In this document: piece after piece, positions 53,247 through 61,779 of the stretch
Layout of the letters: every line of letters begins with the position of its first letter
Position numbering within the stretch: the stretch's first letter is position 1
DNA from: AC-32 sp963765785
GTDB lineage: Bacteria > Actinomycetota > Thermoleophilia > Gaiellales > Gaiellaceae
Direction of reading: 5' to 3'
Length of the DNA stretch: 64,000 nt
NCBI GenBank assembly: GCA_963765785.1
Contig: CAVXXW010000018.1
Coordinates: forward strand, 186,001 to 250,000
Notes under the pieces: model-generated
Seen by the model: only the letters and a program-made list of their open reading frames with translations
Told to the model about the DNA's origin: nothing
Databases searched by the model: none
Made by a program: the position numbers and the translations under genes

Positions 53247-54173
53247 CTAGCTCGAGGCGAGCGCGGGCTCGGGCGGCGGGACGCGCACGAGCTGGCGGCG
53301 GCGCACCGGCAGCAGAAAGATCACGGTCACCGTGAGCGCGACCCCGACCCACTGCGTCCAGCGCAGCGAGCTGTCGAAGACGTAGATCCCGACGAGCGTC
53401 GCGGTCACCGGGAAGGCCAGCTCGCCCAGCGCGGCAATCGGCGCAGGCGTTCTGTGCAGGCCGAAGTAGTAGAGGTTGAGCGCGAGGAAGCCGGTCACGA
53501 TCGCGAGCACGGCGATCCAGAAGCTGTCGTGCAGGCTCGAGAAGGCCGACGCGCCGACGACCGGCAGCGCACACGCCGCGGCGATCAGCCCGAAGGCGAA
53601 GCGGACGGTCGAGACGTGCTCGAAGCGGAGCCGCCGCCCGAGGAAGCGGCCGAGCACGGTGCCGAGCCCCCAGAGCGTCGCCGCCGTGAGCGTCTCGACC
53701 ACCGGCACGAGCCCCTGGACGTGCGGGTCGAGCGGGTGCGGGAGCGAGATCAGCCAGATCCCGGCGAGGGCGGCGAGCAGGAACCAGACGAAGCCCGGCC
53801 GAGGGTGCTCGCCGAGGATGAACCACGCGCCGATCACGACGATCAGCGGCTGCACCTGCTGCAGCACGACGACGGTGATGAAGTCGCCGTGGAAGAGCGC
53901 CTTCGTGAACAGGATCGTCGCGATCGCCGAAGCGCCGGCACCGACTGCGATCCCTGCGGCCACGTACCTCGGCCCGGCCGCCCACAGCGCGCGCATGGCC
54001 GGGATCAGCAGCGGCAGCGTCAGCAGCACGAGCACGACGTGCTCGCCGAAGACAATCGTGTACGGCGACGTCGTCTCTGCGAGCGGCTTGCGGATCAGGC
54101 CGTCGAGGCCCCACATCGCGGCCGCGACGCTGACGAGTACGACTCCCGGGACGGTGTCCAGACGGCGCAGCAT
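53247..54173 (-). CDS. EamA/DMT-family transporter
   Basis: A 308-aa, ten-helix drug/metabolite transporter with the two EamA repeats (VSVAAAMWGLDGLIRKPLAET opening the first, ETLTAATLWGLGTVLGRFLG the second) and ALGELAFPVTATLVGIYVF near the end of the second. It is probably an exporter of amino acids or metabolites. It follows lysA with a 9-nt gap on the same strand, so lysine or a precursor is a possible substrate; this is inference. Confidence 0.88.
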   Translation of the reverse strand: MLRRLDTVPGVVLVSVAAAMWGLDGLIRKPLAETTSPYTIVFGEHVVLVLLTLPLLIPAMRALWAAGPRYVAAGIAVGAGASAIATILFTKALFHGDFITVVVLQQVQPLIVVIGAWFILGEHPRPGFVWFLLAALAGIWLISLPHPLDPHVQGLVPVVETLTAATLWGLGTVLGRFLGRRLRFEHVSTVRFAFGLIAAACALPVVGASAFSSLHDSFWIAVLAIVTGFLALNLYYFGLHRTPAPIAALGELAFPVTATLVGIYVFDSSLRWTQWVGVALTVTVIFLLPVRRRQLVRVPPPEPALASS

Positions 54174-54182
54174 CGGCTGAGC

Positions 54183-55463
54183 CTAGCTGGTGGTCTCGTC
54201 CAGCCGGAGCAGGTCGTGGAGCGTCTCGCGGCGTCGGATCACGCGTGCCTCGCCGTCGCGCACGAGCACCGCCGCGGGCCTTGGCACGGCGTTGTAGTTC
54301 GAGCCCATCGAGAGGGTGTAGGCGCCCGTCGACGGCACCGCGAGCAGGTCGCCGCGGCGCGGCTCCGGCAGGCGTGCGCCCTCGATCAGGACGTCGCCCG
54401 ACTCGCAGTGCTTGCCGGCGACGTGGTAGCGGCCGGTGGGCTCCTCGTCGGCGCGGTTGGCGAGCAGTGCCTCGTAGCGGGCCCCATAGAGCTGCGGGCG
54501 CGGGTTGTCCGACATGCCGCCGTCGACCGCGACGTATGTCAGGTCGCGGCTCGCCTGCTTCACGACGCCGACGCGGTACAGCGTCAGACCGGCCGGCCCG
54601 ACGATCGAGCGACCCGGCTCGAGCACGACCTGCGGCGGCTCGCCGGGCCAGCCGTCGTTGAGACGCGCGAGGAGCGTCGCGACGAACTCGCGGATCGCGG
54701 GCGGCCGCTCGTCCTCGACGTAGCGGATCCCGAGCCCGCCGCCGAGGTCGACGACCTTCGGCACCCAGCCACTGGCGGCGAAGTCCTTCAGCCAGTCGAC
54801 GGTCTCCAGTCCCGCCTGCGGGTCGAGCAGCTGCGAGCCGATGTGCAGGTGGACGCCCGCGACCTCGAGCCCCGCGGCGCCTGCGCGCTCGATCGCTTTG
54901 CGTGCCTGAGCCGGCGGCAGCCCAAACTTCGAGCCCTCGTGCGCGGTACGGATCTTCTGGTGCGTGTCGGCGTCGATGCCGGGCGTGATCCGCACGAGCA
55001 CCCTCCGCACGCCCGCCGCCGCCGCGAGCTCGACCTCGTCCAGCGCGTCGAGCACCACGAAGCGCACCCCGGCCTCGGCGGCTGCGCGGAGCTCCTCGTC
55101 GCTCTTGTTGTTGCCGTGCACGACGGTCTTGTCGCCGGGAATCTCCGCGTGGCGGGCGAACGCCAGCTCGCCGAGCGTCGAGACGTCGGCGCCGTAGCCC
55201 TCGGCGGCGAGCAGGCGCAGGATCGCCACGTTCGGGAACGCCTTCAGGCTGTAGAGCAGGAGCGCGTCCGGCGCGGCCTCCTTGTACGCGCGCGCGCTGG
55301 CGAGCAGCGTCTCCTCGTCGTAGACGACGAGCGGGGTGCCGAGCTCGTCGGCGAGCTCGGACGCACGGACGCCTCCGACTTCGAGCTCGCCGTCGTGCAC
55401 GGTTGCGGTCTTCGGGAAGAGCGAGAGCACCGGCGCGATCGTAGTCAGCGGGCGCGCCACCAT
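54183..55463 (-). CDS. lysA: Diaminopimelate decarboxylase
   Basis: LysA removes CO2 from meso-diaminopimelate to give L-lysine, using PLP. The 426-aa alanine-racemase-fold protein has LLYSLKAFPNVAILRLL with the PLP lysine near residue 75, HGNNKSDEEL and GVHLHIGSQLLDP. VDLGGGLGIRY is the phosphate loop, and the C-terminal GKHCESGDVLIEGARLPEP contains the active Cys. ATG 55463 overlaps the upstream gene by 19 nt; GTG 55430 would give a length closer to most homologues. Confidence 0.95.
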   Translation of the reverse strand: MVARPLTTIAPVLSLFPKTATVHDGELEVGGVRASELADELGTPLVVYDEETLLASARAYKEAAPDALLLYSLKAFPNVAILRLLAAEGYGADVSTLGELAFARHAEIPGDKTVVHGNNKSDEELRAAAEAGVRFVVLDALDEVELAAAAGVRRVLVRITPGIDADTHQKIRTAHEGSKFGLPPAQARKAIERAGAAGLEVAGVHLHIGSQLLDPQAGLETVDWLKDFAASGWVPKVVDLGGGLGIRYVEDERPPAIREFVATLLARLNDGWPGEPPQVVLEPGRSIVGPAGLTLYRVGVVKQASRDLTYVAVDGGMSDNPRPQLYGARYEALLANRADEEPTGRYHVAGKHCESGDVLIEGARLPEPRRGDLLAVPSTGAYTLSMGSNYNAVPRPAAVLVRDGEARVIRRRETLHDLLRLDETTS

Positions 55464-56032
55464 TCCGCGAGCACGCTCGGTGCGCGGCGCCTCGAGTTGT
55501 CGAGCGCCTCGCGCACCGCCTTCGCCGCGTCCTCGTGCACGCCGGCGCCGTGGCCGCAGAGCACGTGTCGCGGCTCGACCTGCGCGAGCTGCCGCGGCGG
55601 CGTCAGGCGAAGCAGCGGGTGCACGCCGAGCCGCTCGCCTCCGAGCGCGAAGTAGTGCGGCACCGTGCCGAGCGCGTCGGCACAGACGAGCACGCGGGGT
55701 TCCGGCCACCAGAGCGCGACCTCCTGCCACACCCGGCGTCGCAGGACCGGGATCGGCTCGAACGGTCCGACCCGCTCGAACGGCACACGGTGGTGGGGCA
55801 CGCCCAGCCGCCGCGCGAAGTCGGCGCACGCACGGTTGTGCCGGTCGAGCAGCTGCAGCACGCCGGCCGGCTCGCCGAGCGCTCGAACACGCTCCTCAGC
55901 CCCGGCGACATCGGTCGGGTCGACCAGCCAGACGCCGCTGTCGGCCAGGAGCGCGTGCGAAGCCATCTGCAGCTTGGGCCGCTCCGGCGAGAGCCAGCCG
56001 AAGCCGACGTCGAGCTCGTCGATGACCTTCAT
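55445..56032 (-). CDS. Hypothetical protein, possible metallo-beta-lactamase-fold relative
   Basis: A 195-aa protein. DSGVWLVDPTDVAGAEERVRALG, VLQLLDRHNRACADFARRLGVPHHRVPF and HVLCGHGAGVHEDAAKAV follow the order of a beta-lactamase-like hydrolase fold. The HxHxDH motif, however, is replaced by DRHNRACAD. I therefore call it hypothetical, perhaps a degenerate member of that fold. It precedes lysA in the same transcript, and its start is close to the divergent leuS promoter. Confidence 0.65.
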   Translation of the reverse strand: MKVIDELDVGFGWLSPERPKLQMASHALLADSGVWLVDPTDVAGAEERVRALGEPAGVLQLLDRHNRACADFARRLGVPHHRVPFERVGPFEPIPVLRRRVWQEVALWWPEPRVLVCADALGTVPHYFALGGERLGVHPLLRLTPPRQLAQVEPRHVLCGHGAGVHEDAAKAVREALDNSRRRAPSVLAEWWRAR

Positions 56033-56045
56033 CGCGGCGCGATGC

Positions 56046-56051
56046 TAGAGT
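56046..56051 (+). promoter_or_regulatory. -10 box of the leuS promoter
   Basis: TAGAGT, with a plausible -35 ATGACC at 56022-56027 (18-nt spacer). It ends 8 nt before the leader peptide ATG at 56060. The same box and spacing precede livG. Confidence 0.5.
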
Positions 56052-56059
56052 TCGAGCGG

Positions 56060-56080
56060 ATGAAGCAGCTGCTCGAGTAG
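56060..56080 (+). CDS. leuS leader peptide (6 aa, two Leu codons)
   Basis: ATG AAG CAG CTG CTC GAG TAG encodes MKQLLE and ends 5 nt before a stable hairpin. It may be extended upstream to ATG 56042 (MLEFERMKQLLE), which would add a CTA leucine codon. Adjacent Leu codons just ahead of an attenuator before leucyl-tRNA synthetase fit ribosome-mediated control. Confidence 0.5.
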   Translation: MKQLLE

Positions 56081-56084
56081 CGCA

Positions 56085-56119
56085 GGGAACAGCCGCGGCG
56101 AAGGCCGCGTCGAGTTCCC
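56085..56119 (+). promoter_or_regulatory. Leader hairpin (attenuator stem) before leuS
   Basis: GGGAAC / GTTCCC closes an inner stem CGCGGC-GAAG-GCCGCG. Part of the 3' arm, AGGCCG (56102-56107), can instead pair with CGGCCT (56122-56127) in the terminator's 5' arm. The two structures are therefore mutually exclusive. Confidence 0.55.
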
Positions 56120-56123
56120 CACG

Positions 56124-56151
56124 GCCTCTCGTATGAGAGGCTTTTTCGTTT
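56124..56151 (+). terminator. Intrinsic terminator upstream of leuS
   Basis: GCCTCTC-GTAT-GAGAGGC followed by TTTTTCGTTT is the only textbook Rho-independent terminator I found in the window. It stands 13 nt before the leuS start, so it must be conditional if leuS is expressed from the promoter at 56046. The leuS Shine-Dalgarno (GGAGG) follows it. Confidence 0.8.
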
Positions 56152-56163
56152 CTGGAGGCGGAT

Positions 56164-58554
56164 TTGGAGACGTACGACCCGAAGGCGATCGAGGCGAAGT
56201 GGCAGCGAGTCTGGGAGGACGAGCGGGCCTTCTACGTTGACGATCCGCCGCCCGGCGAGGAGCCGGACGGGAAGTTCTACATGCTCGAGATGCTCCCGTA
56301 CCCCTCCGGGGACCTGCACATGGGGCACGTCCTCAACTACACGCTCGGCGACGTCCTGACGCACTACCACCGCCGCCACGGGAAGCACGTCCTGCGCCCG
56401 ATGGGCTGGGACTCGTTCGGCCTGCCGGCCGAGAACGCCGCCATTCGCGAGGGCGGCCACCCGCGGGAGATCACCGAGCGGAACATCGAGAACATCGAGC
56501 GCCAGATGCACCGGCTGGGGTGGGCGATCGACTGGGACCGCGTGATCGCAGCGCACGACCCGGAGTACTACCGGTGGACCCAGTGGCTCTTCCTGCGCTT
56601 CCTCGAGCGCGACCTCGCCTACCGCAAGGCCGCGTTCGTCAACTGGTGCCCGCACGACCAGACCGTGCTCGCGAACGAGCAGGTCATCGACGGCAAGTGC
56701 GAGCGCTGCGGAACGGTCGTCGAGGCGCGGAAGATGGAGCAGTGGTTCTTCAAGATCACGGCCTACGCCGACGCACTGCTGCGCGACCACGCGCTGATCG
56801 ACTGGCCTGAGCGGACGAAGACGATCCAGCGGAACTGGATCGGCCGCTCCGAAGGCGCCGAGCTGCTCTTCCGGATCGACGAGCTCGACATCGACGTCCC
56901 GGTCTTCACCACGCGCGCGGACACCGTCTTCGGCGCGACGTTCTTCGTGCTCGCGCCGGAGCACCCGCTGGTCGACGAGATGATCGAGCGGTCGCCGAAC
57001 GGCGAGGAGCTGCGCACGTACGTCGCGCACGCGCTGGCCAAGCGCGGCGAGCAGCGTGCCGCGGCGGAGGAGAAGACCGGCGTCTTCACCGGCTTTTTCG
57101 CGACCAATCCGGCCACCGAGGCGCGGATCCCGATCTGGGTCGCCGACTACGTCCTGATGGAGTACGGCACCGGCGCGATCATGGCCGTGCCCGGCCACGA
57201 CGAGCGCGACGGCGATTTCGCGGAGCGCTTCGAGCTGCCGATCGTGGAGGTCGTGGACGAGGAGGCGGGCGAGCTCGTCAACTCGGCGCAGTTCAGCGGC
57301 GTGCCCGCCGAGGAGGCGAAGCGCGCGATCGTCGACTGGCTGGGCGAGCGCGCCCGGGCCCGCCCGGCGGTCAGCTTCCGGCTGCGCGACTGGGGGTTTT
57401 CCCGCCAGCGTTACTGGGGCTGCCCGATCCCGATCGTGTACTGCCCGAGCTGCGGGATCGTGCCCGTGCCGGACGACGAGCTGCCCGTGCTGCTCCCGGA
57501 CGTCGACGACTACCGGCCGAAGGGCAAGCCGCCGCTGGCCTCCAACGAGGAGTGGCTGCGCGTGCCGTGCCCGACGTGCGGCGGCGAGGGCCGGCGCGAG
57601 GCCGACACGATGGACACGTTCGTCGACTCCGCCTGGTACTTCCTGCGCTACACGGACGCCCATAACGACCACGAGCCGTTCTCGCGGCGGCTGGTGGACT
57701 TCTGGGGGCCGGTCGACCAGTACATCGGCGGGATCGACCACGCTACGGGGCACCTGCTCTACTCGCGCTTCTTCGTGAAGGTGCTGCGGGAGCTGGAGAT
57801 GCTCGACTTCCCCGAGCCGTTCCAGCGGCTGTTCCACCAGGGCTGGGTACGCCAGGGCGGCACGAAGATGTCGAAGTCTCGCGGGAACGTGACCGCGCCC
57901 GACCAGCTGGCAGACATGTATGGCGCGGACGCCGTCCGGCTCTACATCCTGTTCGTCGGCCCCGCCGACCAGGACATGGACTGGACGGAGGAGGGCATCG
58001 AGGGCATCGGCCGCTTCCTGCGGCGGCTGTGGCGCATCGTGCACGAGGCGGCTGAGCCCGGTGCCGCGGGTGAGGACGGCAACGCCGGGCCGCTGGTGCG
58101 CAAGACGCACGAAACGATCGCGAAGGTGACCGACGACATCGGCCGGCGCTTCGTGTTCAACACGCCGATCGCGGCGGTGATGGAGCTGGTGAACGAGCTG
58201 GGCCGTGATCCGTCTGCGCCCGGCGGGCGCTTCGCCGCGGAGACGGCGGTCTCGTTGATCCAGCCCTACGCGCCGCACGTTGCCGAGGAGCTGTGGTCGG
58301 CGCTCGGTCACGAGCGCTTGTGGGAGCAGCCGTGGCCCGTCGCGGACGAGAGCCAGCTGCGGCGCAATACGTTCGAGCTCGTGCTGCAGGTGAATGGTCG
58401 CGTGCGCGACCGGGTGGAGGCGTCGGTGGATGAGTCCGAGGAGGAGCTGGTCGCCCGGGCCAAGGCGTCGCCGCGGGTGCAGCAGTTCCTGGACGGCAAG
58501 GAGATCCGGCAGACGGTCGTCGTCCCCGGCAAGCTCGTGAACATCGTCGTCTAG
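56164..58554 (+). CDS. leuS: Leucyl-tRNA synthetase
   Basis: Charges tRNA-Leu. The 796-aa class I synthetase has the HIGH motif as HMGH in MLPYPSGDLHMGHVLNY. It has zinc-type cysteines (CPHDQTVLANEQ, CERCGTVVEARKMEQWFF), the CP1 editing domain with the Thr-rich TTRADTVFGATF and YGTGAIMAVPGHDERD, and KMSKS in GGTKMSKSRGNV. The anticodon-binding and C-terminal domains are complete. TTG 56164 has a GGAGG Shine-Dalgarno. An attenuator-like leader precedes it. Confidence 0.97.
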   Translation: METYDPKAIEAKWQRVWEDERAFYVDDPPPGEEPDGKFYMLEMLPYPSGDLHMGHVLNYTLGDVLTHYHRRHGKHVLRPMGWDSFGLPAENAAIREGGHPREITERNIENIERQMHRLGWAIDWDRVIAAHDPEYYRWTQWLFLRFLERDLAYRKAAFVNWCPHDQTVLANEQVIDGKCERCGTVVEARKMEQWFFKITAYADALLRDHALIDWPERTKTIQRNWIGRSEGAELLFRIDELDIDVPVFTTRADTVFGATFFVLAPEHPLVDEMIERSPNGEELRTYVAHALAKRGEQRAAAEEKTGVFTGFFATNPATEARIPIWVADYVLMEYGTGAIMAVPGHDERDGDFAERFELPIVEVVDEEAGELVNSAQFSGVPAEEAKRAIVDWLGERARARPAVSFRLRDWGFSRQRYWGCPIPIVYCPSCGIVPVPDDELPVLLPDVDDYRPKGKPPLASNEEWLRVPCPTCGGEGRREADTMDTFVDSAWYFLRYTDAHNDHEPFSRRLVDFWGPVDQYIGGIDHATGHLLYSRFFVKVLRELEMLDFPEPFQRLFHQGWVRQGGTKMSKSRGNVTAPDQLADMYGADAVRLYILFVGPADQDMDWTEEGIEGIGRFLRRLWRIVHEAAEPGAAGEDGNAGPLVRKTHETIAKVTDDIGRRFVFNTPIAAVMELVNELGRDPSAPGGRFAAETAVSLIQPYAPHVAEELWSALGHERLWEQPWPVADESQLRRNTFELVLQVNGRVRDRVEASVDESEEELVARAKASPRVQQFLDGKEIRQTVVVPGKLVNIVV

Positions 58555-58591
58555 CGCCCGCGCGGCCCGCTTCGCGCTTCGCCGTTCGCGC

Positions 58592-58615
58592 CGCGCGTGT
58601 TCATGTTCACGCGCG
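58592..58615. terminator. Hairpin after leuS
   Basis: CGCGCGTG and CACGCGCG form a perfect 8-bp stem around TTCATGTT, 38 nt after the leuS stop. There is no U-tract. The rest of the 206-nt gap before comEA holds only a short inverted repeat, CGTCAC-N6-GTGACG (58721-58738), which may be an operator. Confidence 0.45.
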
Positions 58616-58760
58616 CCCCGGGTGGGTGGGGGTTTGGGACGGTACCCGGCGAGCCCGCGCAGAAGAGTCACGAGACCGTGCCGACTCCGCGCCGATCTCG
58701 TTCCACTTTCGGCACGAAGGCGTCACACACGCGTGACGGCGTGTCGGGCAGGCTCGGGAC

Positions 58761-59351
58761 ATGCCGGAGTTCCTCCTCCAGCGGCGGCGGCTCCTCCTGG
58801 CTGTCGCCGCCTCGCTCGCCCTCGTGCTGCTTCTCGGGCGCTACGCCCTTGGCGCGGCCACGACGACTCCCGCGGCGCCCCTCCCCACGCCGCCGGCCGG
58901 AGTAGTGAGCGGGTCCGGCCCGTCGTCCTCGCGGGTGGTGGTGGACGTGGTGGGTGCCGTGCGGCGGCCGGGTCTCTACCGGCTCCCGCAGCATGCACGC
59001 ATCGCCGACGCCGTCGCCCGCGCGGGCGGCAGTTCCGCCAAGGCGGACCTCGCGCAGGTCAATCTCGCCGCGCCGCTCGCAGACGGCGAGCAGGTCGTGA
59101 TCCCCAGGAGAGGCGTGTCCGCTCCCGCGGGCTCAGCCTCAGCGCCCGGCTCACCGTCTGCGCCGGTCCAGCTGAGCACGGCAACGCTCGAGCAGCTCGA
59201 CTCCCTGCCGGGCGTCGGGCCGGTGACCGCTCAGAAGATCCTCGACTACCGACAGGCGCACGGAGCCTTCCATTCGGTCGACGAGCTGGACGCCGTTCCC
59301 GGCATCGGGCCCAAGCGGCTGGATCAGCTCCGTGACCTCGTAGTTCCGTGA
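58761..59351 (+). CDS. comEA: ComEA-like competence DNA-binding protein
   Basis: A 196-aa membrane-anchored DNA receptor. Residues 10-30 form a transmembrane helix, about 58-115 an SLBB domain (VVVDVVGAVRRPGLYRLPQHARIADAVARAGG), then an Ala/Pro/Ser linker, and 135-196 a helix-hairpin-helix DNA-binding module (LDSLPGVGPVTAQKILDYRQ; LDAVPGIGPKRLDQLRDLV). It captures transforming DNA outside the membrane and hands it to ComEC, whose gene overlaps the stop. Confidence 0.94.
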   Translation: MPEFLLQRRRLLLAVAASLALVLLLGRYALGAATTTPAAPLPTPPAGVVSGSGPSSSRVVVDVVGAVRRPGLYRLPQHARIADAVARAGGSSAKADLAQVNLAAPLADGEQVVIPRRGVSAPAGSASAPGSPSAPVQLSTATLEQLDSLPGVGPVTAQKILDYRQAHGAFHSVDELDAVPGIGPKRLDQLRDLVVP

Positions 59352-60802
59352 GCCGTACGCGAGGATCGCCCCATCTCTACGCGGCGGCGCTCTGCATCGG
59401 GCTCGCGGCCGCGAACGTCGCCCGGGCGCCTGCTCTCCTCGCACTCCTGCTCGTCGTCGCGGTCGCGACCACCTCGACCGGGCTCGACCCCGCTAGTCGC
59501 CTGCTGGCCATCGTCGCGGGGCTCGCCGTGCTCGGTTGGTGGTGGGGCAGCGTCCGACTCGACCGACTCGACCGCAGCCCACTCACGTCCTACGTCGACA
59601 CGTCGGAGCGAACAGTTCTGACGGTCACCGGTGAGCCGCGCCAATCGCGCTTCGAGCTGCGCATCCCGGCCCAGGTAAGGCGGTTCGGCCGCCTCAGGAT
59701 GCACGAACCCGTCCTCCTCGAGCTCCCGCTCGGCCGCTCGCCGCCGCAGGGCGGGATCCTCGAAGCGGTCACGACGGTCCGGAGTCCGCGGGGGCCGAAG
59801 AACGGCTTCGACGAGCGAAGCTTCCTTCGGCGCCATGGGATCCACGTCGTGCTGCGGGCCGACCGCTACCGGCTCGTCGGGCGGCGCGGCGGGCTCGGCG
59901 GAGTCGCGGATCGGCTGCGACGTGCCCTCGCGGGTTCGATCGCGCCGGGTCTTCGCGGCGAGCGCCGCGGGATCGTCGAAGGCGTCGTCCTGGGCGACGA
60001 GCAGTCGCTCTCGGACACGCTGCGGCAGCGGTTCCGGGGGTCGGGGCTGTACCACCTGCTCGCGGTCTCCGGACAGAACGTCGTGCTCGTGGCCGGCGGC
60101 ACGCTCGCGGTGGCTTGGCTGCTCGGACTGCCCCGGTGGCTCGGCCAGATCGGTGCGCTCGCGGCGATCGCCGGCTACGTGCTCGCCGTCGGGGCGCAGC
60201 CCTCGGTCGTGCGCGCCGGAATCTCCGGAGCCCTCGTCTCGCTCGCCTGGCTCGCCGCACGGCCGGCGGATCGTTGGCACTTCTGCCTGCTCGGCGCGCT
60301 CGTCCTGCTCGCGTGGAACCCCTACACGTTGCTCGACCCGGGCTTCCAGCTCTCGTTCGCCGCCGTGGTGGCGATCTTCGTCGCCGTCCCGCGGCTCCTG
60401 CGATTCCTCGAGGGATATCCGTTGCCGGGCGCACTCGCCGGCGTCGTCGCGGTCTCGACCGCCTGCGGGCTCGCGACCGCGCCGATCCTGTGGCTCCAGT
60501 TCCACTCGCTCCCGTTGTTGACCGTTCCCGCGAACGCACTCGCCGCGCCGGCGATGCCGGCGCTGCTCGGCCTCGCGTTCGCCTCAGCGCTGGTCGCACC
60601 CGTTTCGCCGCCGGCGGCCACGGCGATCGCGTGGTTGAACGGCTGGTGCGCTGCGTACCTCGCCACCTGCGCGCGGGTAGTCGGGGGCCTCCCAGGCGCC
60701 CAGGTCAGCTCCACACGCGGCCTTGTCGCCGTCCTCGCCGTGACGGCCACGGCCGGCGCCTATGCTTGGCGCCGGTGGCTGAGCTCCTTACCGCGTACCT
60801 GA
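59348..60802 (+). CDS. comEC: ComEC/Rec2-like DNA uptake channel without C-terminal hydrolase domain
   Basis: A 484-aa membrane protein. An N-terminal DUF4131/OB-like part lies at about 30-170. The competence domain follows with GIVEGVVLGDEQSLSDTLRQRFRGSGLYHLLAVSGQNVVLVAGG, the conserved start of the channel (about 200-240), and roughly eight helices to residue 480. Typical ComEC proteins are 700-800 aa and end in a metallo-beta-lactamase domain, which is absent here. The next frame goes directly into holA, which overlaps it by 28 nt. Confidence 0.92.
   Translation: MSRTRGSPHLYAAALCIGLAAANVARAPALLALLLVVAVATTSTGLDPASRLLAIVAGLAVLGWWWGSVRLDRLDRSPLTSYVDTSERTVLTVTGEPRQSRFELRIPAQVRRFGRLRMHEPVLLELPLGRSPPQGGILEAVTTVRSPRGPKNGFDERSFLRRHGIHVVLRADRYRLVGRRGGLGGVADRLRRALAGSIAPGLRGERRGIVEGVVLGDEQSLSDTLRQRFRGSGLYHLLAVSGQNVVLVAGGTLAVAWLLGLPRWLGQIGALAAIAGYVLAVGAQPSVVRAGISGALVSLAWLAARPADRWHFCLLGALVLLAWNPYTLLDPGFQLSFAAVVAIFVAVPRLLRFLEGYPLPGALAGVVAVSTACGLATAPILWLQFHSLPLLTVPANALAAPAMPALLGLAFASALVAPVSPPAATAIAWLNGWCAAYLATCARVVGGLPGAQVSSTRGLVAVLAVTATAGAYAWRRWLSSLPRT
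60761..60766 (+). promoter_or_regulatory. -10-like box inside comEC, before holA
   Basis: TATGCT ends 8 nt before GTG 60775 and lies within the comEC 3' end. It may give holA an independent leaderless transcript. Confidence 0.35.
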
Positions 60803-61779
60803 TCACGGGCACAGACCGCCCCAAGGTGACGCGCGCCCTCCGCCGGCTGCGCGATCGCGTCGGTCAGGAGGCGACCGAGCACCTGAGCGCCGGCGAGGCG
60901 AGCGGCGAGGACGCCGCGGCGGCCTGCAACGCACTCGGCCTGTTCACGGTCGAGCGGCGGCTCGTCGTCGTCGAGGACGTCGGAAGCTGGAAGGCGGCCG
61001 ACGTCAAGGCGGTCGACGAGTACCTGAAACGTCCGGCACCCACGACGGTCCTCGCGCTCGTCGGTGCGGACGTCAAACGGGACTCGGCGCTGGCCAAGGC
61101 GGTCGCCAAGGCCGGGAAGGTGCTGGTCTACGACCTGCCGACCCGCGGCCGCGGAAACAAGGCGGACCTGCCGAAGTGGGTGGAGCAGCAGTTCCACGAG
61201 CGGGGGATCGAGATCGACCACGACGCCGCCCGCGCACTGGTCGAGCTCGTCGGCGAGGACGTGCAGGAGCTCGCGACGGAGGTCGACAAGCTGTCGACGT
61301 GGTCGGCAGGTGAGCGGATCGGCGAGCGCGAGGTCGCTGAGCTCGTGCCGGCGCGCGCCGAGGTGCCGCCGTTCGACCTGACCGATTCGTGGGGCCGGCG
61401 CGACGTCCGGGGCGTCCTGGCCGCGAGCGAGCGGCTCGTCGAGCGCTCGGGCGACGCCGCGCGCGACGTCCTGCTGCGCACCTCCGGCCTTCTCACCAAC
61501 CATGTGGCCCGCGTTCGCGAGTGCCAGGTGCTCGACGCGCAGGGCGTTCCCCCGGGTGCCGCCGCGGACCGGCTCAAGCGGAACCGCTTCTACGTCCAGA
61601 AGCTCTACGAGCAGGCGGGGAACTTCAGCGCGGACGAGCTCGGCGACGCGGTCGTGCGCCTCGCGCGACTCGACCACGCGCTCAAGGGCGGCAGCAAGCT
61701 ACCGGGGGAGCTCGAGTTCGCGCGCGCGCTGATCGAGATCACGCGGCGCCCCGAATCTGCGAAGGCGGCTGCGGTCTAG
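60775..61779 (+). CDS. holA: DNA polymerase III delta subunit
   Basis: HolA is the clamp-loader subunit that opens the sliding clamp. This 334-aa protein has AYLITGTDRPKVTRALRRLRDRV at the N-terminus, FTVERRLVVVEDVG near residue 60, VDEYLKRPAPTTVLALVGAD and PKWVEQQFHERGIEIDHDAARALVELVGEDVQELATEVDKL (given by position 125-175). It ends with PFDLTDSWGRRD and the C-terminal helical domain. The comEA-comEC-holA-(rpsT) neighbourhood is conserved across many bacteria. Its TAG shares CTAG with the rpsT stop. Confidence 0.94.
   Translation: MAELLTAYLITGTDRPKVTRALRRLRDRVGQEATEHLSAGEASGEDAAAACNALGLFTVERRLVVVEDVGSWKAADVKAVDEYLKRPAPTTVLALVGADVKRDSALAKAVAKAGKVLVYDLPTRGRGNKADLPKWVEQQFHERGIEIDHDAARALVELVGEDVQELATEVDKLSTWSAGERIGEREVAELVPARAEVPPFDLTDSWGRRDVRGVLAASERLVERSGDAARDVLLRTSGLLTNHVARVRECQVLDAQGVPPGAAADRLKRNRFYVQKLYEQAGNFSADELGDAVVRLARLDHALKGGSKLPGELEFARALIEITRRPESAKAAAV

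Noticed and set aside
56042..56163. T-box leader for leuS
   Set aside because: The leader is only about 120 nt long and lacks the conserved UGGNACC-type loop and a specifier stem. A leader-peptide attenuator fits better.
56029..58671. A continuous open frame of about 880 codons antisense to leuS
   Set aside because: High GC at third positions creates long antisense frames. The translation is Arg/His/Val-rich without motifs, while the sense strand is an unmistakable LeuS.
58721..58738. CGTCAC-N6-GTGACG inverted repeat before comEA as a specific operator, with a looser GTCAC...GTGAC pair before murJ
   Set aside because: Only six-base arms, different spacing in the two places, and no regulator candidate; mentioned only as a possible site.
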